Assembly (NCBI RefSeq): GCF_027925155.1
Contig: NZ_BSDY01000008.1
Span: forward strand, 120,928 to 184,927
Length of the DNA: 64,000 nt
DNA from: Propionigenium maris DSM 9537
GTDB taxonomy: Bacteria; Fusobacteriota; Fusobacteriia; Fusobacteriales; Fusobacteriaceae
Reading direction: 5' to 3'
Shown one piece after another: positions 1 to 9,352 of the stretch; within the stretch, counting starts at the first letter, position 1, and the number at the start of each line of letters is the position of its first letter. The translations under genes and the position numbers were made by a program. A model generated the notes under the pieces. The model was not told where the DNA came from. It saw nothing but the letters and a program-made list of their open reading frames with translations, and searched no databases.

Positions 1-1025
1 GTTACCGGGTAGAGGATTGTAAGTACCGGAACTGCTATATCTACCATAAATCCAATTCCTGTAGCTCCTAAAACACTTGAGATAGCACAGGTTGCTATTG
101 TAATAGTTCTATAGGAAAACCTTGTTTTTTCTGCAAAGAAGTTGGATACAGTAGCAACTAAGGCTATGGAGGTTGTAAGGCAGGCTACTGTTACACACAT
201 CCCTAGAGCCATTACCCCAACCGATCCAAGGGAGGTCTCTGCAAAATACATAACAAGCTCAGCCTTTCCAAGGTTTAAGCCGTTGCCGTTGGCCATGGCT
301 CCCAAATAAAGGAGACCGCCATAAACGACTGCCATACCTATTCCTGCTATGATACCGGCTTTGACGATCATAGAGCTCTGCTCCCTCTCATCGGTATAAC
401 CATTTCCCCTGAGGCTCTCAGCTATAACTGTACCAAAGATAACGGAAGCTATGGCATCCATAGTCTGGTATCCCCCGAAGAAACCGTAGGAGAAGGAGTT
501 CTGAGGTGTGATACTCTTTCCAGGAACTCCAAAGCCTGAAAGGATTCCCTTTCCTATAATCAGTGCAAGTATGGTAAGGATGATAGGGGTCATATACTTT
601 CCGATATTATTTAGAAGCTGAGAGGGCTTTATTACCAGTATATAAACAACTATAAAGTAGCAGCCCGATGCAAGTAAGGGGTTAATATCTCCAAAGTTTG
701 GAGCAATTCCCATCTCATAGGCGGTAGCTGCTGTTCTCGGTATAGCCAGCATGGGTCCCAGTGCAAGGATCATAAGGGAAAAGTAGAGGGTGTTAAATCT
801 TTCAGAGACTTTATCTGCAAAGTTGTGGATACTTCCCGCTCTACTGAAGGCCATAAGCCCCCCTACAGGAAGACATATTCCCGTAAGAAAAAATCCAGCT
901 GAAGACATGAGCCACTCTCTACCAGTGACAAGACCTATTCCTGCTGGAAATATAAGGTTTCCAGCTCCAAAAAACATAGCAAATATTGCCAGGCCAAATA
1001 TAAATACATCATTCTTATTTTTCAT
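1..1025 (-). CDS. brnQ: BrnQ-type branched-chain amino acid carrier (3' part cut by window edge)
   Basis: Cation-coupled inner-membrane importer of leucine, isoleucine and valine (LIVCS family). Reading the minus strand from ATG at 1025, the product starts MKNKNDVFIFGLAIFAMF and continues into the family hallmark FFGAGNLIFPA; further on come the typical glycine/proline-rich membrane segments and FSYGFFGGYQTMDAIAS. About 341 codons are present with no stop, so roughly the last 90-100 residues of a usual 430-450 residue carrier lie outside the window. GAGGAG sits 7 bases before the start. Transcribed away from ppaC in the same direction but after ppaC's own terminator, so probably a separate unit. 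Family assignment is secure; the exact substrate is inferred. Confidence 0.9.
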   Translation of the reverse strand, partial: MKNKNDVFIFGLAIFAMFFGAGNLIFPAGIGLVTGREWLMSSAGFFLTGICLPVGGLMAFSRAGSIHNFADKVSERFNTLYFSLMILALGPMLAIPRTAATAYEMGIAPNFGDINPLLASGCYFIVVYILVIKPSQLLNNIGKYMTPIILTILALIIGKGILSGFGVPGKSITPQNSFSYGFFGGYQTMDAIASVIFGTVIAESLRGNGYTDEREQSSMIVKAGIIAGIGMAVVYGGLLYLGAMANGNGLNLGKAELVMYFAETSLGSVGVMALGMCVTVACLTTSIALVATVSNFFAEKTRFSYRTITIATCAISSVLGATGIGFMVDIAVPVLTILYPV

Positions 1026-1293
1026 AGTAAACTCCTCTGTGTCGTGGTGCTTAATTTTTGTGACGATTGTATAATTTTATCACACAAAAGGGAGGGAGTC
1101 CATAAAATTGTGTGCTTTTTCAGTATTTAGATCCTTCTGGTGCGGAAAGTTAGTATGAAGTGACGATTGTTACCAATATAATGAACTCTTAATGTTTTTT
1201 ATGAAAGGAGAAAGGAATTAAAGGTTTTAAATAATGAGTGGTTAAGTGAGTTTGAGTTTTTGAGAGAAGGGTAGAGTAAAGGATCCAAGGAAT
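1026..1293. other. Intergenic region upstream of brnQ
   Basis: No gene is visible here. It should hold the brnQ promoter (minus strand). The 11-mer GTGACGATTGT occurs twice in the same orientation, at 1060-1070 and 1160-1170; see findings. Confidence 0.5.
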
Positions 1294-1316
1294 AAAAAAA
1301 GCTGCCCTCAGGCAGC
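1294..1316 (-). terminator. Intrinsic terminator of ppaC
   Basis: On the minus strand GCTGCC-TGAG-GGCAGC (1316-1301) is followed by seven T, ten bases after the ppaC stop codon. Confidence 0.9.
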
Positions 1317-1326
1317 TAATCTTTTA

Positions 1327-2937
1327 TTACATAGACTGACTTGCAGACAGAAGAGATGGTACGATCTGCTTCTTTCTGGAAAGAACTCCGTCAAGCCAAG
1401 CTGAGTTGTTTTCTAACTTTACTCCAAAGGCCTGTTCCACAAGCTTTGAAGAATCACCAAGAACAAGAACCTGAGAACCTGAGTTGATGATGTCTGTGAT
1501 AACAAGGATGAATACATCCAGTGCATTTTCCATAAGCTTCTGATCCATAACCTTTTCAAGTTCAGCCTGCTTACTTAACATTCCGGCAACATCAACAGTA
1601 TTAACCTGAGAGATGGTAACATTTAAATCAGCCATATTAAATGTCTTGCTGTCCATGTCGATGATCTCCATAGAAGTCTTGTCTCCAAGGGAAGTTCCAG
1701 CTATAAGCATCTCCATTCCGTACTTCTTAGGATCTACCCCTGCAATCTCGCAAAGCTCTGTGGCTGCTTTGATATCCTGCTCTGTACAAGTAGGTGACTT
1801 AAAGATAAGAGTATCTGAAAGGATGGCACTTGCCATAAGTCCAGCTATCTGCTTTGGCGGTACAATTCCCGCTTCCCTGAAGAGCTTGTATACGATGGTA
1901 CAGCAGCATCCTACAGTTTCAGCTCTTATGATAAGGGGTTCATTGGTCTCGAAGTTACCGAACTTGTGGTGGTCCACAACCTCTAGAACCTTGGCATCCT
2001 TGATACCGTCCACCGACTGGTGGTGCTCATTATGGTCCATAAGGATAACTTCTTTTCTAGTGAAGTTGATAAGGTTTTTAGATCTTATAGTTCCAAAGAG
2101 CTTACCGTCCTTACCTACAACTGGGAAGTTACTCTGGTTAGCTTCCTTCATCAGGTCCTTTACCTCACCTATGAAGTCATCCTCCTTGAAGTGGTAGAAC
2201 TTCTTCTTAGGGATGATAGATGAAACTGAGATAGACTGAGTGATAAGCTTAAGAGTTTTAAATAGGTTGCTCTTAACCTTGATGATAGCACAGTCCCTTC
2301 CCTGTCTCGGGCTGATGTAGTCTTCATCCTTGGCGCAGACAATAATAAGTTTTGCCCCTGCGTGGATAGCCTTGTCGATTCCGTCGAAGAGAGTAGTTGT
2401 AACAACGATATCTCCCTCTTTAACTGAATCCATCTCCGATGCAGCTTTAAGTCTTCCCTGGATAACTCCGCTAGGGTACTCTCCACTGATAATCTCTCCC
2501 TTTAGAAGCTCCAAGATATTCTCATATGTAGATGAATACTTAGTGAAAAGATCCTTGTAGTCCAGCTCAAGATAAGCATTGGCAATGTGTGAAACATGAA
2601 GCATTCCCATAAGCTTCTTTTCCTCATTTATAACTGGAAGACTGGAGAAGTTCTCTCTGGTCATTGTTTCAAGGGCTGTTTTCAGTGAATCAGTAACATT
2701 GATAGCCTCAGTTTCTACCTGGGTAAGGTCTCCGATCTGAGGTCTAACTGTATCGATAAACTCAGGTTTTTTTACTCCGAAATATTTTAAAACGAATTCC
2801 GTTTCCTTGCTTAGATCACCTAATCTCACTGGAGTAGCTTTTACTCCCTGCTTATTTTTAAGATAAGAGTATGAGATAGATGAACATATGGAATCTGTAT
2901 CTGGATTTTTATGTCCAAAAATTAGAACCGAATCCAT
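1327..2937 (-). CDS. ppaC: Manganese-dependent (family II) inorganic pyrophosphatase with CBS-DRTGG-CBS insert
   Basis: Hydrolyses pyrophosphate to phosphate in the cytoplasm. The 536-residue protein has the DHH-family N-terminal motif GHKNPDTDS (residues 8-16), a later MDHNEHHQS and VVDHHKFGN metal-site pair, and the C-terminal DHHA2 domain ending in SRKKQIVPSL. Plain family II enzymes are about 310 residues; the extra ~220 residues between the first motif and the DHH motif contain two CBS-like stretches (near MLHVSHIANAYLEL and FPVVGKDGKLFGTI) around a DRTGG-like domain. In characterised relatives these CBS domains bind adenine nucleotides and regulate activity, so AMP/ATP control is likely here (inference). 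AAAGGAGG lies 8 bases before the ATG. Confidence 0.92.
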   Translation of the reverse strand: MDSVLIFGHKNPDTDSICSSISYSYLKNKQGVKATPVRLGDLSKETEFVLKYFGVKKPEFIDTVRPQIGDLTQVETEAINVTDSLKTALETMTRENFSSLPVINEEKKLMGMLHVSHIANAYLELDYKDLFTKYSSTYENILELLKGEIISGEYPSGVIQGRLKAASEMDSVKEGDIVVTTTLFDGIDKAIHAGAKLIIVCAKDEDYISPRQGRDCAIIKVKSNLFKTLKLITQSISVSSIIPKKKFYHFKEDDFIGEVKDLMKEANQSNFPVVGKDGKLFGTIRSKNLINFTRKEVILMDHNEHHQSVDGIKDAKVLEVVDHHKFGNFETNEPLIIRAETVGCCCTIVYKLFREAGIVPPKQIAGLMASAILSDTLIFKSPTCTEQDIKAATELCEIAGVDPKKYGMEMLIAGTSLGDKTSMEIIDMDSKTFNMADLNVTISQVNTVDVAGMLSKQAELEKVMDQKLMENALDVFILVITDIINSGSQVLVLGDSSKLVEQAFGVKLENNSAWLDGVLSRKKQIVPSLLSASQSM

Positions 2938-3120
2938 AAATTGTACCTCCTTTAATTATAAATCACTTAGTATTTTAACATTATTTCCTAGTAAGGACAA
3001 GGGAAAACAGCTATAATGTACTAAAAAAATATTTTGCAGAATAAAAAGTTTTCGTATGTTCTATTTGCGAAGATGTACACAAGTTGTATGAGGGAAAAAA
3101 TGGTAAAATAAAAAACTTTC

Positions 3121-3149
3121 TTGTGTGTTTTTTCATAAAAAAATATAAT
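3121..3149 (+). promoter_or_regulatory. Probable ligA promoter
   Basis: TTGTGT (3121-3126) and a perfect TATAAT (3144-3149) are separated by 17 bases, about 100 bases before ligA. The rest of the 2938-3248 gap shows no gene; it also carries the ppaC upstream region on the other strand. Confidence 0.65.
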
Positions 3150-3248
3150 AGTTAGGGAAGGGCAACCTGAAGGCGAACACTTGGAAAAAAATTAAAAATA
3201 GAGATAAAGGAAGCTACAGTAGGATAGCAGATGAGCGGAGGAAGATAG

Positions 3249-5681
3249 ATGGATATAGAAAAGAAGATGAATGAGCTATATGAAAGGATAGAGAAGTACA
3301 GTTATTACTACTACACGAGAAATGAAAGCCTTATATCGGATGTGGAGTTTGACAAACTTCTGGCTGAACTGGAGAGACTGGAGGAGGAGAATCCCCACTT
3401 AAAGAGGGAGGGAAGCCTTACATCCCAGGTAGGTTCGAGTCTTAAGGACAGTAAGTTTACCAAGGTAAAGCATAAAAATCCCATGCTGAGCCTTTCAAAT
3501 ACCTATAGTACAAAGGACTTAGAGGACTTTGACGGAAGGGTAAAAAGGATCCTTGGAAGGGACAGGAAAGTGGATTATGCTCTGGAGCTGAAGCTGGACG
3601 GGGTATCCATAAGTGTCCACTATGAAAGGGGAAAACTTACAAGGGCAGTTACCAGGGGAGACGGAGCTGTGGGAGAGGATGTAACGGAAAATATTCTTCA
3701 GATAGCCTCTATTCCCCACTATCTGAAGGAAGAGATAAGTATGGAGGTAAGGGGAGAGATAGTCCTTCCCCTAGATGAGTTTAAAAGACTCAACGATGTA
3801 AGGGCCCAGGCCGGTGAGGAGGTCTTTGCAAATCCAAGAAACGCAGCAAGCGGAACCCTTAAGCAACTGGATGCCACAGTAGTTAAGGAGAGAAACCTGG
3901 ACTGCTACTTCTTCTTCCTGGTAGACGGGGGAAGCTACGGGTTAGAAAAGCACAATGAGAGCCTGGAGTACCTGGAAAGTCTGGGGATAAAGACTACAGG
4001 GGTATGTGAGGTGTGCAGCAGCATCGATGAGCTGGAGGAGAGGATAGCTCACTGGCAGGAGAGAAAGGAAGATCTGGGCTATGAAACAGACGGAATGGTT
4101 ATTAAGATAAATGATACAGGACTTTGGGAGGAGCTGGGAGCCACAACTAAGAGTCCAAGATGGGCTATAGCCTATAAGTTTCCTGCAAAGCAGGTGACAA
4201 CAAAGCTTACCGGGGTGACCTGGCAGGTGGGGAGAACCGGGAAGGTAACTCCTGTGGCAGAACTAGAGGAGGTAGAGGTTTCTGGAAGTAAGGTAAAGAG
4301 AGCCAGCCTGCACAACTACGATGAGATCCTGAGAAAGGATATCAGGGTAGGAGACAGGGTATTTATAGAGAAGGCTGCAGAGATAATTCCTCAGGTTGTA
4401 AAGGTAGTTAAAGAGGTAAGGGACGGCAGCGAGATAGAGATAGAGCTCCCTACAAACTGTCCAGTGTGTAATGCCCTTCTAGATAACGTAGAGAAGAGCG
4501 TAGACTATGTAGATGCAATAACCTTCCTTGGAATAGAGAAGGTGGGAGAGAAGAAGGCCAAGCTCCTGGCTGAAGCCAGCGGAAGTATAGAGAAACTTAT
4601 GGAGCTGGAGCTGGAGGAGCTGGAATCCATAAAGACCATAGGAAAGAGGCTAGCCAAGGCCATCTATGAGTACTTCAGAGATGAAGAGAATATAGAGCTT
4701 ATAAAGACCCTGAAGGAGAGGGGGGTAAGCTTTAGTTTTGATACCGATGGAGTAAGGAAGATAGATAAGAGGGAGTTTGCAGCAGACCCTAAGCTTCTTG
4801 CCTTTGTATCCAAGGACGATGTGGTGGATATAAGATGTATCAACGATGACTGCCCGTCAAAGCTTCAGACAAAGATAGAGTACTTTGTATCCAGGGACGC
4901 TATGAATATAGATGGGCTGGGAACCAAGATAGTGGAGAAGTTCATAGAGCTGGGGAAGATTAAGGATGTATCGGATATCTATAGACTTCATGAGTATAGA
5001 GGCGAGCTGGAGCAGATAGATAAGATGGGGGAGAAGTCCATCGAAAACCTTCTGAACTCCATAGAGGAGAGCAAGAAGAGGGATTATACAAAGACCCTCT
5101 ATGCCCTTGGGATTCCCCATGTAGGGAAGTTCCTTGCCAAGCTTCTGGCAACGGAAAGTAAGAGTCTGGAGAACCTGAAAAACATGACTAAGGATGAGCT
5201 CCTGAAGGTGGACGGAGTGGGAGCCAAGGTAGCTGAAAGTGTGTATAGCTACCTGAGAAATGAAGCCCACCTTGAGATGCTGGACAGGCTGGAAGGCTAC
5301 GGAATCAACTATGAGATGGAAGCATCGGGAGAGGAAGGTTCAGAAAGGAGCAAATTTGCAGGAAAGAACTTCCTATTTACAGGTAAGCTGCAGCACTTTG
5401 GAAGAAGTGAGATAAAGGAGGTCATAGAGGACCTAGGGGGAACTAACCTCTCAGGGGTAAGCAAGAAGCTGGACTACCTGATAGTGGGGGAGAAAGCCGG
5501 AAGCAAGCTGAAGAAAGCCCAGGAGCTGGGAACAGTAGAGATCCTCACCGAGGAGGAGTTCCTGAATCTCATCAAGGGTGGAGATACAGAGGCCAGCCAA
5601 GAGAAGCAGGAGGAGAAGGCAGAGGAGAAGCCGGTGGCAGAGAGAAAGCCAGAGAAGCTGGAGAATAAAAAGTTATTTTAG
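3249..5681 (+). CDS. ligA: NAD+-dependent DNA ligase with split zinc finger
   Basis: Seals nicks in DNA during replication and repair, using NAD+ to adenylate the catalytic lysine. Order of domains: Ia (SYYYYTRNESLISDVEFD), adenylation domain with KLDG (Lys115), OB fold (VGRTGKVTPVAEL), zinc-finger cysteines, helix-hairpin-helix repeats (LGIPHVGKFLAKLL, VDGVGAKVAESV) and BRCT (about 690-770), then a charged E/K-rich tail of ~35 residues. At 810 residues it is well above the usual ~670. The excess comes from ~108 residues inserted between the two halves of the zinc finger: Cys404/Cys407 and Cys530/Cys535. The insert (LGIEKVGEKKAKLLAEA, IKTIGKRLAKAI) resembles the protein's own later hairpin module. 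Start follows GGAGGAAG. Weak inverted repeat GGGGTAA/TTACCCC follows the stop. Confidence 0.95.
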   Translation: MDIEKKMNELYERIEKYSYYYYTRNESLISDVEFDKLLAELERLEEENPHLKREGSLTSQVGSSLKDSKFTKVKHKNPMLSLSNTYSTKDLEDFDGRVKRILGRDRKVDYALELKLDGVSISVHYERGKLTRAVTRGDGAVGEDVTENILQIASIPHYLKEEISMEVRGEIVLPLDEFKRLNDVRAQAGEEVFANPRNAASGTLKQLDATVVKERNLDCYFFFLVDGGSYGLEKHNESLEYLESLGIKTTGVCEVCSSIDELEERIAHWQERKEDLGYETDGMVIKINDTGLWEELGATTKSPRWAIAYKFPAKQVTTKLTGVTWQVGRTGKVTPVAELEEVEVSGSKVKRASLHNYDEILRKDIRVGDRVFIEKAAEIIPQVVKVVKEVRDGSEIEIELPTNCPVCNALLDNVEKSVDYVDAITFLGIEKVGEKKAKLLAEASGSIEKLMELELEELESIKTIGKRLAKAIYEYFRDEENIELIKTLKERGVSFSFDTDGVRKIDKREFAADPKLLAFVSKDDVVDIRCINDDCPSKLQTKIEYFVSRDAMNIDGLGTKIVEKFIELGKIKDVSDIYRLHEYRGELEQIDKMGEKSIENLLNSIEESKKRDYTKTLYALGIPHVGKFLAKLLATESKSLENLKNMTKDELLKVDGVGAKVAESVYSYLRNEAHLEMLDRLEGYGINYEMEASGEEGSERSKFAGKNFLFTGKLQHFGRSEIKEVIEDLGGTNLSGVSKKLDYLIVGEKAGSKLKKAQELGTVEILTEEEFLNLIKGGDTEASQEKQEEKAEEKPVAERKPEKLENKKLF

Positions 5682-5773
5682 GGGTAACTTTTTACCCCTC
5701 TCCCCAGTCTAAAAAACTGTGTGCAAAGAAAGTGGAAGAGCTTCTAAAAATAACCTAAAACACTGAGCTTACA

Positions 5774-5802
5774 TTGACGTTGAGGGGTCTTTGTGGTAAC
5801 AT
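5774..5802 (+). promoter_or_regulatory. secA promoter
   Basis: TTGACG (5774-5779), 17-base spacer, TAACAT (5797-5802), 45 bases before the secA start. The 14-mer covering the -10 box (5791-5804) recurs before murE. Confidence 0.75.
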
Positions 5803-5847
5803 AGAAAATGTTAGAATAGACTATTTTTAGAAAGAGGTAAAACACTT

Positions 5848-8541
5848 ATGATAGGGTCGTTATTAAAGAAGGTTTTTGGTACCAAAAATGACAGAGAAAT
5901 TAAGAGAATTGAAAAGATAGTAGCTGAAATTAACAAGCTAGAGCTTGACTATGAAGCGCTGTCCGATGAGCAGCTGAAGGGAAAGACAGTTGAGTTTAGA
6001 GAGAGACTTGCTAAGGGAGAAACTCTAGACGATATCCTAGTGGAAGCTTTTGCAACAGTGAGAGAAGCATCTAAGAGAACTCTTGGAATGAGACACTACG
6101 ATGTACAGATGATTGGTGGAGTGGTACTTCACGAGGGGAAGATCACAGAGATGAAGACTGGAGAGGGTAAGACCCTTGTGGCAACTCTTCCAATGTATCT
6201 GAATGCCCTTACTGGAGAGGGAGCACACCTGATCACAGTAAATGACTACCTGGCAAAAAGAGACAGGGATCTTATGGGAAGGGTATATGACTTCCTAGGA
6301 CTTACATCTGGAGTACTGTTAAACGGGATGCCAAATGAAAAGAGAAAGGCAGCCTATGAGTGCGATATAACCTATGGTACAAACTCGGAGTTCGGATTCG
6401 ACTACCTGAGAGATAACATGGTAAGCAAGCTAGAGGACAAGGTACAGAGATCACACCACTTCTGTATCGTGGATGAGGTGGACTCGATCCTAGTGGACGA
6501 GGCCAGAACACCACTTATTATCTCTGGTGCTGCAGAGGACACAGCAAAGTGGTACAAGATATTCTTCCAGGTATCTCAGATGCTTGTAAGAAGTGTGAAG
6601 ACAGAGGGAATCAGGGATATCAAGAAGAAGAAGGAGATGAATATCCCAGATGAGGACTGGGGAGACTACGAGGTAGACGAGAAGTCCAACAACCTTTCCC
6701 TTACTGAGAAGGGGGTAAAGAGGGTAGAGGAGATCATGAAGATAGATAACCTTTACTCACCTGAAAATGTAGAGCTTACTCACTACATGAACCAGGCTCT
6801 GAAAGCCAAGGAGTTATTTAAGAGGGACAGAGATTACCTGGTAAGAGACGGTCAGGTAATAATCATAGATGAGTTTACTGGAAGAGCCATGGAGGGAAGA
6901 AGATACTCCGACGGACTGCACCAGGCAATAGAGGCCAAGGAAGGACTTAATATCGCCGGGGAGAACCAGACCCTTGCATCGATAACACTTCAGAACTACT
7001 TTAGAATGTATGAAAAATTATCTGGAATGACTGGTACAGCAGAAACTGAGGCTGAGGAGTTTATGCACACATATGCTTTGGAGGTAGTGGTTGTACCTAC
7101 ACACAAGCCAATTCAGAGAGCGGATATGCCAGACCTAGTATATAAGACAGAGGCGGAGAAGACAACAGCTATCCTGGACAAGATAGAGGAGCTTTATAAG
7201 AACGGACAACCTGTTCTTGTGGGAACAATTTCCATCGCAAGTTCCGAGCTTCTATCCTCTCACCTAGGTAAGAGAGGGGTACCTCACGAGGTACTAAACG
7301 CCAAGTTCCACGCAAAGGAAGCTGAGATCGTAGCTCAGGCAGGAAGATATAAGGCAGTAACTATCGCAACAAACATGGCAGGTAGAGGAACGGATATCAT
7401 GCTTGGTGGTAACCCTGAAGCCATGGCAGTGAAGGAAACAGGAGAAACCTTCGGAGAAACATTTAATGAGGCTCTTGCTAAGTACAAGGTACAGTGTCAA
7501 GAGGAGAAACAGCAGGTACTGGCTGCAGGAGGACTGTTTATCCTGGGAACTGAAAGACATGAATCCAGAAGAATAGATAACCAGCTTAGAGGAAGATCGG
7601 GAAGACAGGGAGATCCGGGAGCATCGGAGTTCTACCTATCCCTAGAAGATGACCTTATGAGACTCTTCGGATCTGAGAGAGTAAGTAATGTAATGGAGAA
7701 GCTGGGACTTCCAGAGGGAGAGCCTATTACCCACAATATGATAAGTAAGGCAATTGCCAACGCTCAGAAGAAGGTAGAGGCAAGAAACTTCGGGATCAGA
7801 AAGAACCTTCTTGAGTTTGACGATGTAATGAACAAGCAGAGAACAGCTATCTACTCAAGCAGAAATGAGGCTCTTGCTAAGGATGACCTGAAGGACACTA
7901 TCATGAATATGCTGAGAGATAATATCCACAGCTTGGCAGCAGAAAGACTTGTAGGGGAGTTCAAAGAGGACTGGGATATGGCTGGTCTTGCAGAGAAGAT
8001 AGGGGAACTCTACGACTATGAGATAACAGACCTAGATGAGTATAAGTCTATGAGTGTAGAGGAGTATGCAGGAAAGCTTTGTGAGAGAATAGAGGCACAC
8101 TATACAGAGAGGGAAGCTCACTTTGGTGCTGACATGATGAGAAAGCTTGAGAAGTATATCCTATTTGAGGTAGTAGATGCAAGATGGAGAGAGAACCTGA
8201 AGACTCTGGATTCCCTGAGAGAGGGTATCTACCTGAGATCCTATGGTCAAAAAGATCCAATTGTAGAGTACAAGCTTCTATCTGGAGAGCTATATGCTAA
8301 GATGCTGAAGACGATCAAGGAGGAGACTACATCCTACCTATTCAAGATAAGAATAAGGGATGAGAGGGAAGACCTTGAGATGAAGAGGACGGAAGCTCCT
8401 AGAAATGTATCCTACAATACAGAAGAGGGAGCAGAAGAGGAGAAGAACGGTCAGAGAGCTTCGGACAAGGTGGGAAGAAATGATCTTTGCCCTTGCGGAA
8501 GTGGTAAGAAGTATAAGAAGTGTTGCGGAAGAACAGTATAA
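5848..8541 (+). CDS. secA: Preprotein translocase ATPase SecA
   Basis: Motor that drives unfolded secretory proteins through the SecYEG channel. The 897-residue protein has [14 protein letters not shown] (Walker A, near residue 100), [17 protein letters not shown] (Walker B with the SecA signature), [14 protein letters not shown] and [13 protein letters not shown] (helicase motifs V and VI), and a C-terminal zinc-binding SEC-C tail ([13 protein letters not shown]). Length is normal for the family. AGAGGTAAAA precedes the ATG. The next gene encodes a lipoprotein 27 bases downstream and may be co-transcribed; export machinery next to exported cargo fits but is probably incidental. Confidence 0.98.
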   Translation: MIGSLLKKVFGTKNDREIKRIEKIVAEINKLELDYEALSDEQLKGKTVEFRERLAKGETLDDILVEAFATVREASKRTLGMRHYDVQMIGGVVLHEGKITEMKTGEGKTLVATLPMYLNALTGEGAHLITVNDYLAKRDRDLMGRVYDFLGLTSGVLLNGMPNEKRKAAYECDITYGTNSEFGFDYLRDNMVSKLEDKVQRSHHFCIVDEVDSILVDEARTPLIISGAAEDTAKWYKIFFQVSQMLVRSVKTEGIRDIKKKKEMNIPDEDWGDYEVDEKSNNLSLTEKGVKRVEEIMKIDNLYSPENVELTHYMNQALKAKELFKRDRDYLVRDGQVIIIDEFTGRAMEGRRYSDGLHQAIEAKEGLNIAGENQTLASITLQNYFRMYEKLSGMTGTAETEAEEFMHTYALEVVVVPTHKPIQRADMPDLVYKTEAEKTTAILDKIEELYKNGQPVLVGTISIASSELLSSHLGKRGVPHEVLNAKFHAKEAEIVAQAGRYKAVTIATNMAGRGTDIMLGGNPEAMAVKETGETFGETFNEALAKYKVQCQEEKQQVLAAGGLFILGTERHESRRIDNQLRGRSGRQGDPGASEFYLSLEDDLMRLFGSERVSNVMEKLGLPEGEPITHNMISKAIANAQKKVEARNFGIRKNLLEFDDVMNKQRTAIYSSRNEALAKDDLKDTIMNMLRDNIHSLAAERLVGEFKEDWDMAGLAEKIGELYDYEITDLDEYKSMSVEEYAGKLCERIEAHYTEREAHFGADMMRKLEKYILFEVVDARWRENLKTLDSLREGIYLRSYGQKDPIVEYKLLSGELYAKMLKTIKEETTSYLFKIRIRDEREDLEMKRTEAPRNVSYNTEEGAEEEKNGQRASDKVGRNDLCPCGSGKKYKKCCGRTV

Positions 8542-8568
8542 ATTTAGAGGCAAGTGGGAGGCGTTAAA

Positions 8569-9303
8569 GTGAAAAAACTTATAATACTACCATTCCTTTT
8601 ATTCATGGTATCTTGTAGTTCGATGTTTGCTCCAAAGGTAAACCTAGAGGAGAAGTATCCAATCGAAGAGCAGGATATAAGAAACTGGGATGAGACTATT
8701 AGTTATATAATTGAAAGAGAATCTCTTATAGAGGACTGGTACGGGGGAGACAACCCAATCTACTACCTGAGAAAGACTGGTAAGATGAAGGAGAAGGAGT
8801 TTAACTTCCTTCAGTCTCTGGAAAAGAAGAAGACTATTACAGAGGATGACAGAAAGGAATTTAACAAGCTTGTAAGAAAGTATGTTAAAAAGGTAGACAG
8901 AACCTTCAGGCTTAAAAATGAGAACCTGAAGAACCCTAAGGCACTGGTGGACAAGATGGTTGCTGAGTCTATGGGAACAAGAATAGACAACCCGTCTAGA
9001 CACATCCTTGAGGTGGTAGCTTCTGAGAAGGAGAAGGAAAGAATTGTAGCATGGTCTAAGCAGACGACTCTTTCAGATAAGGACGTAAAGAGGCTGAGAA
9101 AGCTTCTGAATAAGTTCATAAAGAGAGAGGAGTTCTTCGATGTAAAGAGCTGGCAGAACAGAGAGATGTCTGGAAGACTTGAGGAGATCATAGAGATCTC
9201 TGAGAGAGGAAAGACAACCAAGGATCAGAGAAATAATGTAAATGCAAAGGCTATGTATATAGCTTATGAGGAGTATCTATCTGAACTGGAGAAGTGGAGA
9301 TAG
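8569..9303 (+). CDS. Hypothetical lipoprotein
   Basis: Function not recognised. The start chosen is GTG 8569, because GGGAGG (8556-8561) is 7 bases upstream; an in-frame GTG at 8554 overlaps that site. The product begins MKKLIILPFLLFMVSCSS, a lipoprotein signal with lipobox MVSC, so it should be lipid-anchored in the envelope. The remaining ~225 residues are strongly charged and predicted mostly helical (many K/E, e.g. LEKKKTITEDDRKEFNKL and LRKLLNKFIKREEF), with two alike halves each containing a helical stretch ending in LxxLxxKxxKR; possibly a duplicated helical unit. Follows secA closely and ends at a strong terminator. Confidence 0.8.
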   Translation: MKKLIILPFLLFMVSCSSMFAPKVNLEEKYPIEEQDIRNWDETISYIIERESLIEDWYGGDNPIYYLRKTGKMKEKEFNFLQSLEKKKTITEDDRKEFNKLVRKYVKKVDRTFRLKNENLKNPKALVDKMVAESMGTRIDNPSRHILEVVASEKEKERIVAWSKQTTLSDKDVKRLRKLLNKFIKREEFFDVKSWQNREMSGRLEEIIEISERGKTTKDQRNNVNAKAMYIAYEEYLSELEKWR

Positions 9304-9315
9304 GTAGAACAGTAA

Positions 9316-9344
9316 AAGCCGAAGAGGAATCTTCGGCTTTTTTT
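9316..9344. terminator. Bidirectional intrinsic terminator
   Basis: AGCCGAAG-AGGAAT-CTTCGGCT with a T-run on the right and AAAA on the left. It ends the secA/lipoprotein transcript and, with a shorter U-run, can also serve the converging glycosyltransferase gene. Confidence 0.88.
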
Positions 9345-9352
9345 AATAGCTC

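Noticed and set aside
1613..2197. 194-codon + strand frame opposite ppaC
   Set aside because: Shadow of the ppaC coding frame; no ribosome site and no recognisable protein features.
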